Shown: positions 26,215-37,705 of the stretch, piece by piece
How positions within the stretch are numbered: the stretch's first letter is position 1
Layout of the letters: each line of letters begins with the position of its first letter
Assembly: GCF_004745505.1 (NCBI RefSeq)
Contig: NZ_RKLX01000005.1
Location: forward strand, 62,001-126,000
Source of the DNA: Levilactobacillus suantsaiihabitans
GTDB lineage: Bacteria; Bacillota; Bacilli; Lactobacillales; Lactobacillaceae
Reading direction: 5' to 3'
DNA length: 64,000 bases
Program-made: the position numbers and the translations under genes
Notes under the pieces: generated by a model
Databases searched by the model: none
Told to the model about the DNA's origin: nothing
What the model saw: only the letters and a program-made list of their open reading frames with translations

Positions 26215-27330
26215 CTATTCCATGTAATCTACAGAAACTTCAGTCTCAGGATCGAAGTAATGTGCCTTGTTCAAATCAAAGCCCATCTTGACGCTAGCAC
26301 CTGGCTTTTCAAAGTCACGTGCATTTACTTTAGAAACAAATTCAGTATTCCCAACCTTACTGTAAAGTTGTGAGTCAGCTCCTAATAATTCAGAAACGAT
26401 AATTTCAGCATCAACCTCATTTTCAGGGAATGCCTCCAAGAACGCATTTTCTGTATGGATATCTTCGGGACGAACACCTAAAATTAACTTTTTCCCATTG
26501 TAACCATGCTTAACCAAATTCTTCAGACGACCTTCTGGAACACGAAGATGTAATTCATCCTTTTCATCAGTCACGATACCATCATGCAACGTGACGTTAA
26601 AGAAGTTCATGGCTGGAGCACCAATGAATCCAGCAACAAACGCATTTACAGGCTTGTCGTATACTTCGGATGGTGTACCAACTTGTTGAACTTTCCCATC
26701 ACGCATAACAACAATCCGATCTGCCATAGTCATTGCTTCCGTTTGATCATGAGTGACATAAATCGTAGTCGTCCCAAGATCCTGATGCAGCTTAGCGATT
26801 TGTGCCCGCATTGAAATCCGTAACTTAGCATCCAAGTTTGACAAAGGTTCATCCATCAAAAATACGGGTGCATCACGGACAATAGCCCGACCTAACGCAA
26901 CACGTTGACGTTGACCACCAGAAAGCGCAGCTGGCTTACGGTCCAAGTATTCCGTCAAACCTAAGATATCCGCAGCATGTTTAACGCGCTTATCAATATC
27001 TTCCTTTGCTTTCTTTTGAATCTTTAACCCGAAGGCCATGTTTCCGTACACGGTCATATGAGGATACAAAGCGTAGTTTTGGAAGACCATAGCAATATCC
27101 CGGTCTTTTGGTGCCAAATTATTAGCAACTTTACCATTGATGACCAGCTTACCCTTAGTAATATCTTCCAAACCGGCAATCATTCGCAAGGTCGTCGACT
27201 TCCCACAACCAGATGGTCCAACGAAAACCATAAATTCTTTATCTTTAACATCCAAATTAAAATCAGTAACAGAATAATTTTCTGCCCCATCATATTGCTT
27301 GTAGATATGCTCTAGGTTAACTTCTGCCAT
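26215..27330 (-). CDS. msmK: Sugar ABC transporter ATP-binding protein, MsmK/MsmX type
   Basis: A 371-residue ATPase of the multi-sugar type, start 27330 ([15 protein letters not shown]). Walker [10 protein letters not shown], signature [13 protein letters not shown], and Walker [15 protein letters not shown] are intact, followed by a C-terminal regulatory OB-like (TOBE) domain with [12 protein letters not shown]. Such ATPases energise several CUT1 importers. Here it supplies the missing ATPase for the arabino-oligosaccharide system and has its own promoter with a cre site. Confidence 0.92.
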   Translation of the reverse strand: MAEVNLEHIYKQYDGAENYSVTDFNLDVKDKEFMVFVGPSGCGKSTTLRMIAGLEDITKGKLVINGKVANNLAPKDRDIAMVFQNYALYPHMTVYGNMAFGLKIQKKAKEDIDKRVKHAADILGLTEYLDRKPAALSGGQRQRVALGRAIVRDAPVFLMDEPLSNLDAKLRISMRAQIAKLHQDLGTTTIYVTHDQTEAMTMADRIVVMRDGKVQQVGTPSEVYDKPVNAFVAGFIGAPAMNFFNVTLHDGIVTDEKDELHLRVPEGRLKNLVKHGYNGKKLILGVRPEDIHTENAFLEAFPENEVDAEIIVSELLGADSQLYSKVGNTEFVSKVNARDFEKPGASVKMGFDLNKAHYFDPETEVSVDYME

Positions 27331-27373
27331 TATGTATAACATTCCTTTCAAGTTTATCTATATTTAGTATATT

Positions 27374-27387
27374 GTGAAAGCGCATTC
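27374..27387. promoter_or_regulatory. CcpA cre site upstream of msmK
   Basis: TGAAAGCGCATTCA matches the cre consensus at 13 of 14 positions. It lies 44 bp ahead of the msmK start, where bound CcpA would block transcription. Confidence 0.65.
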
Positions 27388-27595
27388 ATTTAAAGCAAAT
27401 AGTGACCAAAAACTGATATGAACTTTGTCAAACCTGCACAAAAACATTGATAAATTCAATACTTTTAAAATTTATTAGGATGTATCGTGCCGAATTTCTA
27501 ACTTGCCGGTCTATCTAGGATTCTACTCGAATGGATTTTGATCAGACAAACTTTTTACATCACTTCTAGAAATATACTATGGACCCTCAAAAGGG

Positions 27596-27643
27596 TTGAC
27601 AGCGTTTTCATACGGTTGTATATTTCAATTGTACGTATTTATT
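27596..27643 (+). promoter_or_regulatory. GH43-GH51 operon promoter with cre and AraR box
   Basis: TTGACA (27596-27601) and TATATT (27619-27624) are spaced by 17 bp. TGACAGCGTTTTCA (27597-27610, 13 of 14 cre positions) covers the -35. ATTGTACGTATTTATT (27628-27643) just past the -10 matches an AraR box. Confidence 0.75.
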
Positions 27644-27708
27644 AGCACTTATTTGAAATGTATTTTCTTAAGGTACTTACAAATATTAAAAAGGAGCATA
27701 TCGATCCT

Positions 27709-30218
<2,510 letters not shown>

Positions 30219-30231
30219 GCAATTCTGAATA

Positions 30232-30292
30232 AAAGGGCTTCAACGTCCTACCGCACTGAGCGGTTAGGCGTTGAAGCCCTTTTGTTTTATAG
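30232..30292. terminator. Strong bidirectional terminator
   Basis: AAAAGGGCTTCAACG pairs with CGTTGAAGCCCTTTT, with an inner CCGC/GCGG stem, between the convergent GH51 and recQ genes. Confidence 0.9.
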
Positions 30293-30295
30293 CTA

Positions 30296-32098
30296 TTAAC
30301 TCGCCGACTCGCCCGCATCCTGCCCCTTATTCGCCACAAACTCCCGAATAATGGCCATGAAGTCTTCGCCGTACTTATCCAATTTGCTCTGGCCGACGCC
30401 CTTCACGTCGAGGAAAGCTTGATCATCGACGGGGAGGGCTTCACAAATGGCGTGCAGGGTTCTGTCCGAGAAAATGACGAACGGTGGCTTGCCGATAGCT
30501 TCGGCCAGGCTACGCCGCAATGCGCGCAGCTGCTCGAAGAGTTCGTCGTCTTCGGGGGCCAGGCGTTTCACTTGCCGGGCCATCTTGCGGAAGACCTGAG
30601 TCTCGCCCTTCAGGACTGCCCCGCCAGCCGCCGTGACCTTGAGCGTGGGGTATTGGCCGCCCACGCTCGCCAGGTAACCAGCCGCCGTCAAGAAATCGAT
30701 CAGCTCACCCACGGCCTTTTGGCGCTGACCACGCATGATGCCGTAGGTCGCCACGTCGTCGAGATGTTGTTCCAAGACGCGCTGGTTGTGCGCGCCCGTC
30801 AGCACTTGGGCGACCACGGCCTTGCCGTACCGCGACCGCAAGCGAATCACACAGGACAAGATTTTCTGCGCATCGGTGGTCACGTCTTGAGCTTCGCGGT
30901 CATCCAGGCAGTTGCTACAACGGCCACACGGCGCCGACTCCTCCCCAAAGTAATGGAGAATAAATTGCTGCAGACACCCCTGCGTATTGGCGTAGCGGTT
31001 CATGACCTGCAATTTTCGGTAGGCGCGCTGGCGGTGTTCCTCATCCATTTCGGATTGGTCGATAAAGAACCGCTGAATTTGCAAGTCAGACGCGCGGTAA
31101 AGCAAAATGGCCTCACTAGGTAGGCCGTCTCGCCCCGCCCGACCGGCTTCTTGGTAGTATGCTTCCAGTGTACCGGGCACTTGGGCGTGGATCACGAAGC
31201 GCACGTTGCTCTTGTCGATGCCCATCCCAAACGCGTTGGTCGCCACCATGACCTGGACCCGATCATATAAGAAGTCTTCTTGATTTTGCCGCCGCACCTC
31301 TTCCGCCAATCCCGCGTGGTACGGGGCCACGTCGATGTGGTGGCGCTGCAGCAATTTGGTGACCCGGTCAACTTCCTTGCGGGTACTGGCGTAAATGATG
31401 CCCGCCTCGCCCGCGTTGACCTTGAGGTAATCCAAAATGTAGCGGTCGGTATCCTGGTCCTTGACCACCGTTAAGTTCAAATTGTCGCGCGCAAAGCCGG
31501 TATTGACCTCGTTGGCCGCGTCGATTCGCAGCTGTTGGCGAATATCGGTCGCCACCTGTTCCGTGGCCGTCGCCGTCAACGCCAACACCTGGGGGTGCGT
31601 CGGCAACTGCTCAATGGCGGTACTCAACGCCAGGTAGCTGGGCCGAAAGTCGTGGCCCCATTGCGAAATACAGTGGGCCTCGTCGACCGCCAGCAAGTCG
31701 ATGGGCAGGCTTGCCAAGGACTGGATAAAGGCAGCCGAATCCAACCGCTCAGGCGCAATATAGAGTAATTTATATTCACCGTTGTGCAGAGCGGCCAGCC
31801 GTTCTTGAATGTCCGGCCATTCCAGCGAACTATTGATGAAGGTCGCGGGAATCCCACTATCGTTTAACGCGTCGACCTGATCCTTCATTAAGGAAATCAG
31901 AGGCGACACGACCACCGTAATGCCGTCAAAGAGCATCGCGGGGATTTGGTAACACAGGGACTTACCGCCACCCGTGGGCATGATGGCCAGACTGTTCTCC
32001 CCGGCCAAGACGTGTTCGATTACTGCCTGTTGCCCTGGTCGAAATGCATCATAGCCAAAGACCTGTTTTAAAACGTGTTGCGCTGCCGTCAGATCCAT
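30296..32098 (-). CDS. recQ: ATP-dependent DNA helicase RecQ
   Basis: A 600-residue SF2 3'-5' helicase. Walker A is MPTGGGKSLCYQIP, the DEAH box is AVDEAHCISQWGHDFRPSY, and motif VI is YYQEAGRAGRDG. The RQC zinc site is formed by Cys residues in CLQQFILHYFGE and CGRCSNCLDD. A C-terminal HRDC domain lies at about residues 515-590. RecQ unwinds recombination intermediates and stalled forks. Length and domains are normal; it is monocistronic. Confidence 0.95.
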   Translation of the reverse strand: MDLTAAQHVLKQVFGYDAFRPGQQAVIEHVLAGENSLAIMPTGGGKSLCYQIPAMLFDGITVVVSPLISLMKDQVDALNDSGIPATFINSSLEWPDIQERLAALHNGEYKLLYIAPERLDSAAFIQSLASLPIDLLAVDEAHCISQWGHDFRPSYLALSTAIEQLPTHPQVLALTATATEQVATDIRQQLRIDAANEVNTGFARDNLNLTVVKDQDTDRYILDYLKVNAGEAGIIYASTRKEVDRVTKLLQRHHIDVAPYHAGLAEEVRRQNQEDFLYDRVQVMVATNAFGMGIDKSNVRFVIHAQVPGTLEAYYQEAGRAGRDGLPSEAILLYRASDLQIQRFFIDQSEMDEEHRQRAYRKLQVMNRYANTQGCLQQFILHYFGEESAPCGRCSNCLDDREAQDVTTDAQKILSCVIRLRSRYGKAVVAQVLTGAHNQRVLEQHLDDVATYGIMRGQRQKAVGELIDFLTAAGYLASVGGQYPTLKVTAAGGAVLKGETQVFRKMARQVKRLAPEDDELFEQLRALRRSLAEAIGKPPFVIFSDRTLHAICEALPVDDQAFLDVKGVGQSKLDKYGEDFMAIIREFVANKGQDAGESAS

Positions 32099-32393
32099 CG
32101 AGTCGCTCCTTAGTCATTTTTTCACTAACTTTTTTCGGGTTGTTCGTGTGCCGGCCTTGGTCAGCATACCGCCACACTTGCTTGCCATTTACCACGCCGG
32201 TAAGCACGTGTCACTGCCACCCCGAAGTGGCAAAAATCCGAGTTATTTCGGGGATTACTCCCCCACTCGAAAAAATTTTTAATCATTTTTTGAGCCAATT
32301 TAAAAATCTCAATAAGTCTATTCTACTGGCATTCGGGTTCGGTTACAACCGAACAACGTGATAATTAATTTTCACAATCTCGCCCGAATATAG

Positions 32394-32422
32394 TTGACAG
32401 GTGGGATAAATTCGACTATAGT
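32394..32422 (+). promoter_or_regulatory. Promoter of the OhrR-like operon with flanking inverted repeat
   Basis: TTGACA (32394-32399) and TATAGT (32417-32422) are spaced by 17 bp. TATAGT just before the -35 and ACTATA at the -10 form an inverted repeat bracketing the promoter, a likely operator for the MarR protein it drives. The remaining gene-free sequence (32099-32393) shows nothing recognisable. Confidence 0.65.
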
Positions 32423-32461
32423 AAATTTCATCGTACACAATTCAATTGGAGGCATGACATT

Positions 32462-32902
32462 TTGACAGAAGACGACTTAACCTTGGCAAATCAACTTTGC
32501 TTCTCAACTTACCACGCCAGCCGCTTGTTGATCAAACTGTATCAGCAAGCACTTCAGCCGTTTTCGCTCACGTATCCCCAGTACCTCGTTTTGCTAGTTC
32601 TGTGGGAAAATGATCGATTGCCCCTGCATGAGTTGGGTGATCGGTTGGACTTTGGTAGCAACACCCTGACGCCTTTGCTGAAACGCATGGAACTCAACGG
32701 GTGGTTGACGCGTGAAGCGCTCCTGAGTGACCGGCGGCAGTTGATCATTTGCCTGACCCCCCGGGCCCTGCAACAAAAGCCTGAGATTTTTGCGGCTGTA
32801 AAAGCCTACGTGGCGCGCCAACCGTTCAATCAGCACGACTACCAAACGGCCCTGCAGCTCAACCAACAGCTCATCACCCAACTCCAACGTTTGTTACCCT
32901 AG
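32462..32902 (+). CDS. OhrR-like MarR family regulator
   Basis: A 146-residue winged-helix protein with TTG start at 32462 after TTGGAGG; the nearby ATG at 32454 hits a stop. The N-terminus NQLCFSTYHASRLLIKLYQQ and LTYPQYLVLLVLWENDRLPL closely resemble OhrR, including the conserved peroxide-sensing Cys (Cys 13 here). OhrR repressors leave DNA when this Cys is oxidised. It is followed 64 bp later by a flavin disulfide oxidoreductase rather than an ohr peroxidase, suggesting a redox role for that enzyme. Confidence 0.8.
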   Translation: MTEDDLTLANQLCFSTYHASRLLIKLYQQALQPFSLTYPQYLVLLVLWENDRLPLHELGDRLDFGSNTLTPLLKRMELNGWLTREALLSDRRQLIICLTPRALQQKPEIFAAVKAYVARQPFNQHDYQTALQLNQQLITQLQRLLP

Positions 32903-32966
32903 TCATTTTGCGTTCGTTAAACCAATCGTTCACGACTTAATTTTAGAAAGAGGTTCTCTAACTTAT

Positions 32967-34343
32967 ATGACTCAAGAATATGATGTTGCTTTTATCGGGA
33001 GTGGTCACGCCAACTGGCACGCCGCTGTCACCTTGAAACAAGCCGGCAAGTCCGTCGTTATCATCGAAAAGGACCTGCTCGGTGGCACCTGCACCAACTA
33101 CGGCTGTGACGCCAAGATCCTGTTGGACGGCCCGGCCGAACTGCTGGCCCGCTTACGCCGTTACAGCACGGTCGGCGTCGACACCACGGCCCACGTGGAT
33201 TGGCAACAATTCATGGCCTACAAGCACCAGGTCATCGATCCGTTACCGACCCAAATGGCCGGCATGTTCGACCAACTGGGCATCGACGTCATTCAAGGTA
33301 GCGCCATTTTGATGGGCGACCATTTGATTCAGGTGGGCAAGCAGGTCATTCAAGCGACTAACATCGTCTTAGGCACTGGGCAACGGTCCAAACGCTTAGG
33401 TATCGTCGGCAAGGAATTTCTCCACGACAGCCGTGAGTTCTTGGACCTGCCCGAACTGCCGCAGCACATCACCTTCATCGGCGCCGGCATTATCACGCTG
33501 GAATTTGCTTCATTTGTCATGGCACTGGGCAGCCAGGTCACGATTCTGGAACACGGCGACCGGGCCGCGCGCGGCTTTGACGCCCAACACGTCGGTAAAT
33601 TGATCACCCAAATGGAAAACGACGGCGCCACCTTCTACTTCGGCGAGACCGCCCTGGCCGTGGATGTGACCACGGACGGCTACCAGGTCACCACGACCAG
33701 CGGCCTTAGCGTTGACACCAATTACGTGGTCGACGCCACCGGTCGCGAAGCCAACGTGACCCACCTGGGCCTGGAAAATGCCGGCATCCACACCAACCAC
33801 TTCGGTATCGTGGTCGACGACCATTTACGAGCCAACGGCGCTAACATCTACGCCAGTGGCGACGTGGTGGCCAAGCTCCAACCGAAATTGACCCCGACGG
33901 CCACCTTCGAATCCAACTACATCGCTGGCCAAATTCTCGGTGACACAGCGCCCATTAGCTACCCGGCCATCCCGAGCGTGCTGTTTGCCCTGCCCCGCTT
34001 AGCCCAGGTCGGCGTAACCACGGACCAGGCGGCCGCTCACCCCAGCGACTACCACACCCAAACCATTCCGTTCGGCCAATTGCTCGCGTTCGAATACCAA
34101 AACGAAACGACGGCCGAACTGACGGCTGTGCTCAATACCCATAACCAATTGGTGGGTGCGGCCATTTATGGCTTGGATGCGCCTGACCTGATCAACGTCT
34201 TGACACTGATCATCGACCAACAGCTGACCGGCACGGCACTGAGTCGACTGATCATGGCCTTTCCCACCCCCACGCAAGGCATCATCGACGCACTATTGCC
34301 CGCCATGTTAGCACCGCAAGCAGCAGATACGCCTGCTGACTAA
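32967..34343 (+). CDS. Class I pyridine nucleotide-disulfide oxidoreductase
   Basis: A 458-residue FAD/NAD(P)H enzyme of the glutathione reductase/dihydrolipoamide dehydrogenase superfamily. FAD-binding GSGHANWHAAV is at residues 11-21. The redox disulfide is GGTCTNYGCDAK (Cys 42 and 47), the NAD(P) motif is FIGAGIITLEFASF, and the second FAD motif is NIYASGDVVAK. The C-terminal dimerisation domain is present but lacks the usual HPT-x-x-E His-Glu pair, so the acceptor may be unusual. Part of an operon with an OhrR-like regulator. Confidence 0.85.
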   Translation: MTQEYDVAFIGSGHANWHAAVTLKQAGKSVVIIEKDLLGGTCTNYGCDAKILLDGPAELLARLRRYSTVGVDTTAHVDWQQFMAYKHQVIDPLPTQMAGMFDQLGIDVIQGSAILMGDHLIQVGKQVIQATNIVLGTGQRSKRLGIVGKEFLHDSREFLDLPELPQHITFIGAGIITLEFASFVMALGSQVTILEHGDRAARGFDAQHVGKLITQMENDGATFYFGETALAVDVTTDGYQVTTTSGLSVDTNYVVDATGREANVTHLGLENAGIHTNHFGIVVDDHLRANGANIYASGDVVAKLQPKLTPTATFESNYIAGQILGDTAPISYPAIPSVLFALPRLAQVGVTTDQAAAHPSDYHTQTIPFGQLLAFEYQNETTAELTAVLNTHNQLVGAAIYGLDAPDLINVLTLIIDQQLTGTALSRLIMAFPTPTQGIIDALLPAMLAPQAADTPAD

Positions 34344-34358
34344 ATCAAAATTCACTTC

Positions 34359-34388
34359 AAGGCTTGGACGCTGGTCCGGGCCTTTTTG
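34359..34388 (+). terminator. Rho-independent terminator
   Basis: AAGGCTTGGAC pairs with GTCCGGGCCTT and ends in TTTTT, 16 bases after the oxidoreductase stop. Confidence 0.75.
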
Positions 34389-34410
34389 GTCTGTTTACAT
34401 AGTTGTTGGC

Positions 34411-34612
34411 AGCCCGCCTTACCGTTCGCTAGAGATGCGTTGGAACGCTGAGGGCGCCGGCCCAAGCCAAAGAGCGGTCTTGGGCCTCAACTTCGAGCCG
34501 AAAGCCCACGTCTCAAAGTTGCCAGTTCCCTAAGCGCCATGACCCGCGCCGCTAAGGGAACTCCCACAGCTGAACGCATCTCTAGCGAACTCTCGGCTAC
34601 GGTGATGGTCGA
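34411..34612. repeat. Intergenic structured repeat, family A (forward copy)
   Basis: Nearly identical to the 2801-3045 copy, with the same perfect 18-bp arms (34424-34441 and 34573-34590), although about 32 kb away. Internal AGTTCCCTAAGCG/CGCTAAGGGAACT is intact. The close match suggests recent spread or sequence conversion. Confidence 0.75.
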
Positions 34613-34689
34613 CAAATACCACGCACTCAGGCAAGTACCAGCGCTGACGACCCGTATAATTCCGGCTGGTCTGGCGTTTTATATTTGAC

Positions 34690-34922
34690 ACGCTCAATCT
34701 TGCCGGAGTCAGCCAGAGGTGGCGCCAGCTGTGTCGACGGTGTTGGCTGAGGTTTTGTCTCAGCCTACAGCGTGGGGCGACTTGGGAGACTTGCGGACTT
34801 CGCGAGGCTTCCAAGCGAGGCGGAAGCCCGCTTCTCAGGCTGAAGCCGTCCCCCATAGCAGGCAGAACCTCTGGCTGACGTAGGCTACTGGTTTAGCCAA
34901 GAACGGTAAGGCGGCCAGCAAG
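34690..34922. repeat. Intergenic structured repeat, family B (forward copy)
   Basis: Arms AGCCAGAGGT (34711-34720) and ACCTCTGGCT (34867-34876) pair perfectly. Internal hairpin GGCTGAG/CTCAGCC. A short family A edge (GGTAAGGCGGCCAGC) follows directly, so the two families sit side by side here as at 7.4-8.0 and 46.3-46.7 kb. No gene lies between 34344 and 35054. Confidence 0.75.
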
Positions 34923-35054
34923 ATCAATACCGTCAGCCACCTGCGTAGTCGCCGTTAATTCAGCCACCGCCAATACCGACGCCTTTGCCACCCGCTTACC
35001 GCCGCAACCTGGCATACTAGTGTTAAAGACTGGTGATTGACTGGGGGTGCAACG

Positions 35055-35792
35055 ATGTCTCGCCTACACAAATTTTATACTATCAGCGTCGTGGGGCTGG
35101 CCCTGACTTCCATTGTCCTGACGATTTTAGACTTTTCGCGGCTGATCGACCTGACCCACCGGCCATGGCTCTTTTACGACCAAGGTATCCTGCTTTTCCT
35201 CACTCTCGACTACCTGATTCGACTGGGGCGCGCGCCTGACAAACGCCGCTTTTTTCGGCAAAACATCTTCGACTTGCTGGCCATCATCCCCCTCAGCAGC
35301 CTCTTCAGCTTCTTTCGGCTGGCCCGGCTCACCCAACTTTTCCGCCTGACGCAGCTCTTTCGATTCGTGCGGCTAGTGGGCTTTCTGGGCAAATTGCGGC
35401 ACGTGCTCAAGCGATTTCTCAAGACCAACGGCTTCATCTATTTGCTCTGGGCGTGCATGGCCATCTTGATTCTGGCGGCCACCCTCTACGCCTACGCCGA
35501 ACACGTCTCCTGGGGCGAGGCGCTGTGGTGGGCGATTGCGACGACCACGACCGTGGGTTACGGCGACGTGGCCCCGCACACGGTCGTCGGCAAGGTGGCG
35601 GCCACAGTGTTGATGCTGGTCGGCATCGGCTTCATTGGGGCGCTGACCAGTACCATCACCACCTACTTCGCCAATCGCGAATCCGCCACCGACTACCACC
35701 GGCTAGAACAACATCTGGAAAACATCGAGCAGCAAAATCAAGAACTCCGCCAGCTGGTGGAAACGCTCCAAAATCAGGTCAAGAATAAGTAA
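35055..35792 (+). CDS. Voltage-gated-type potassium channel
   Basis: A 245-residue ion channel; start 35055 follows GGGGGTG. The selectivity filter TTTVGYGDVAP stands in the pore loop between the last two helices. Upstream, a four-helix sensor-like region ends in an Arg-rich S4-like helix (LARLTQLFRLTQLFRFVRLV). The C-terminus is a coiled coil (HRLEQHLENIEQQNQELRQL). There is no RCK/TrkA domain, so gating by nucleotides or calcium through such a domain is not expected. Monocistronic, between intergenic repeats. Confidence 0.88.
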   Translation: MSRLHKFYTISVVGLALTSIVLTILDFSRLIDLTHRPWLFYDQGILLFLTLDYLIRLGRAPDKRRFFRQNIFDLLAIIPLSSLFSFFRLARLTQLFRLTQLFRFVRLVGFLGKLRHVLKRFLKTNGFIYLLWACMAILILAATLYAYAEHVSWGEALWWAIATTTTVGYGDVAPHTVVGKVAATVLMLVGIGFIGALTSTITTYFANRESATDYHRLEQHLENIEQQNQELRQLVETLQNQVKNK

Positions 35793-35835
35793 CTCATGGC
35801 GTCAAAAATAGTCGTTTACAGCCACATAATACGAA

Positions 35836-35965
35836 CTGGCCGCCTACCGTTCGCCAAGTATGGGTTGGAGCGCTGGGGCGAACGGGCCGAGCCAAGGGAC
35901 GGTCTCGCCGCCTCGCTTTGAGCCGAGGAGCACGTCTATATCCGCCACATAGCCGAAACGTGCCG
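35836..35965. repeat. Intergenic structured repeat, family A (half copy)
   Basis: Carries the forward half only (GGCCGCCTACCGTTCGCCAA through the CTCGCTTTGAGCCGA block) and ends without the second arm. Similar half copy at 46300-46475. Confidence 0.6.
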
Positions 35966-36025
35966 GCGTTTTTCCCGAAATCGCGATTCTTGCTGAACTA
36001 CTTCTCTTCTCCTAGCCGGCAATGA

Positions 36026-36050
36026 TATAATACGGGTTAAAAGGAGTTGC
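36026..36050 (+). promoter_or_regulatory. -10 element and ribosome site of the dipeptidase gene
   Basis: TATAAT at about 36026-36031 and AAAAGGAG at about 36040-36047, properly placed before the ATG at 36058. Confidence 0.55.
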
Positions 36051-36057
36051 TGTACTT

Positions 36058-37461
36058 ATGGAAAAACGCATTAAAGGTTCATGTACCACTATTTTAGTGG
36101 GGAAAAAGGCCTCCATCGATGGCTCCACGATTATTTCGCGGAACGACGATGGTCACGAAGCCCTCGACCCTGAAAAGTTTGTCGTCATCAACCCGGCCGA
36201 CCAACCACGGCATTATCAATCCGTCATCAGTGGCGTCAAGGTCGAGTTGCCGGACAATCCCCTACGCTACACGTCCATCCCCAATTCAATCTTAACCAAC
36301 GGGATCTGGCCGGCTGCGGGGATCAACAGTGACAACGTCGCCATGTCTGCGACCGAAACCATCACGACCAACTCACGCGTCATGGGCATTGACCCCTACG
36401 TGGCTGGCGGCTTGGGTGAAGAAGACCTGGTTACTTTGGTTCTGCCTTACATCCACAGCGCCAAGGAAGGGGTCCAACGCCTAGGCAGTTTGCTCGCCCA
36501 ATACGGGACTTACGAACCTAACGGGATCGCCTTTTCTGACAACAACGAAATTTGGTGGTTAGAAACCATCGGCGGTCACCACTGGGCAGCCAAGCGGATT
36601 CCCGACGACGCCTACGTTGTCGCGCCCAACCGGATGAATATCGACGACTTTGATTTCAACGCCGATGACACGCTGGCTTCAGACGACCTCGAGGACCTGA
36701 TTGCCAAATACAACCTGAACCCCGACTTTGAAGGCGTCAACCTGCGCCACATCTTCGGGAGTGCCACCGATAAGGACACGGTCTACAACAACCCCCGGGC
36801 TTGGTTCGGTCAAAAGTACTTCACTCCAGACGTAGAACACGACCCTCAAGATCAAGACCTGCCATTCATTTGCCACGCTAACCGCAAGATTACCATCGAA
36901 GACGTGAAGTACGTCTTGAGCTCACACTTTGAGAACACCAAGTACGACGTTTACGGTGACGGCTCCGAAGCTGACAAGACCAAGTTCCGGCCAATCGGTA
37001 TCAACCGGAACCACGATGTGCACATCTTGCAAATCCGTAACAACGTTCCTGACAGCATCGCCGGCATTCACTGGTTAGCCTTTGGCGCCAACACCTTCAA
37101 CACGGTCGTGCCATTCTACGCCAACGTGGACGACACGCCAGCCGCTTACAAGGATGCGGACGGTACCTTCAACTTGAACCACATGTACTGGTTGAGCTGC
37201 ACCACGGCACTGCTGGGTGACACGGACTACGACCTGTACGTCGACTTCCGCAACACCTTCGCTCTGGAAGCCATGGGCGCTTACCGCAAGATTCAAAACG
37301 ACACCGATGCCGCTATCGAAAACGGTGCCGACGTGAAGATTTTGAAGGATGCCAACGAAAAATTATCCAACGAATCCTTCACGCGTCAAACCAAGTTACT
37401 GGGCGACATGGTGACCTTTGGTTCCGAACACATGAAGTTACGCTACAACTTGAACGACTAA
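36058..37461 (+). CDS. pepD: C69 family dipeptidase
   Basis: A 467-residue N-terminal nucleophile-type dipeptidase. Cys 9 in [20 protein letters not shown] is the predicted nucleophile, followed by the conserved [15 protein letters not shown] segment. A block typical of peptidase C69 is [20 protein letters not shown]. Lactobacillus PepD enzymes hydrolyse a broad range of dipeptides in the cytosol during peptide nutrition. The short N-terminus means Cys is not exposed unless the first eight residues are removed, as in other PepD proteins. Confidence 0.92.
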   Translation: MEKRIKGSCTTILVGKKASIDGSTIISRNDDGHEALDPEKFVVINPADQPRHYQSVISGVKVELPDNPLRYTSIPNSILTNGIWPAAGINSDNVAMSATETITTNSRVMGIDPYVAGGLGEEDLVTLVLPYIHSAKEGVQRLGSLLAQYGTYEPNGIAFSDNNEIWWLETIGGHHWAAKRIPDDAYVVAPNRMNIDDFDFNADDTLASDDLEDLIAKYNLNPDFEGVNLRHIFGSATDKDTVYNNPRAWFGQKYFTPDVEHDPQDQDLPFICHANRKITIEDVKYVLSSHFENTKYDVYGDGSEADKTKFRPIGINRNHDVHILQIRNNVPDSIAGIHWLAFGANTFNTVVPFYANVDDTPAAYKDADGTFNLNHMYWLSCTTALLGDTDYDLYVDFRNTFALEAMGAYRKIQNDTDAAIENGADVKILKDANEKLSNESFTRQTKLLGDMVTFGSEHMKLRYNLND

Positions 37462-37476
37462 TCGTTTGCTTAGTCA

Positions 37477-37516
37477 ATGGCCCATTGGGAGGATCTCTCC
37501 TGATGGGCCATTTTTC
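37477..37516 (+). terminator. Terminator of pepD
   Basis: AATGGCCCATTGGGAGG pairs with CCTGATGGGCCATT and ends in TTTTT, shortly after the pepD stop. Confidence 0.85.
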
Positions 37517-37652
37517 GCTATCATGAACTATCGCCTCTGGTCTAGTCAGTATACCTGCTTCACCCCATCGTTGTATAGAAAAATCGCCCCTTTTGCCAGC
37601 AGAATCGTTTTAAGCCGCTACTAGTCTACCATTGCAATGATTTTACAGCACA

Positions 37653-37686
37653 AAAAGAGAGCTCAGAAATTATTCCAAGCTCTCAA
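37653..37686 (-). terminator. Terminator of pepN
   Basis: On the minus strand GAGAGCT pairs with AGCTCTC and is followed by TTTTT, 20 bases beyond the pepN stop. Confidence 0.8.
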
Positions 37687-37705
37687 TAGACTTATGCGAA
37701 GTAAT

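Noticed and set aside
30419-31123. 234-codon plus-strand ORF inside recQ
   Set aside because: Lies opposite a fully supported RecQ gene; its composition reflects the GC-rich complementary strand.
34530-34856. 108-codon minus-strand ORF across repeats
   Set aside because: Runs through family A and B repeats, whose GC-rich stems leave frames open by chance.
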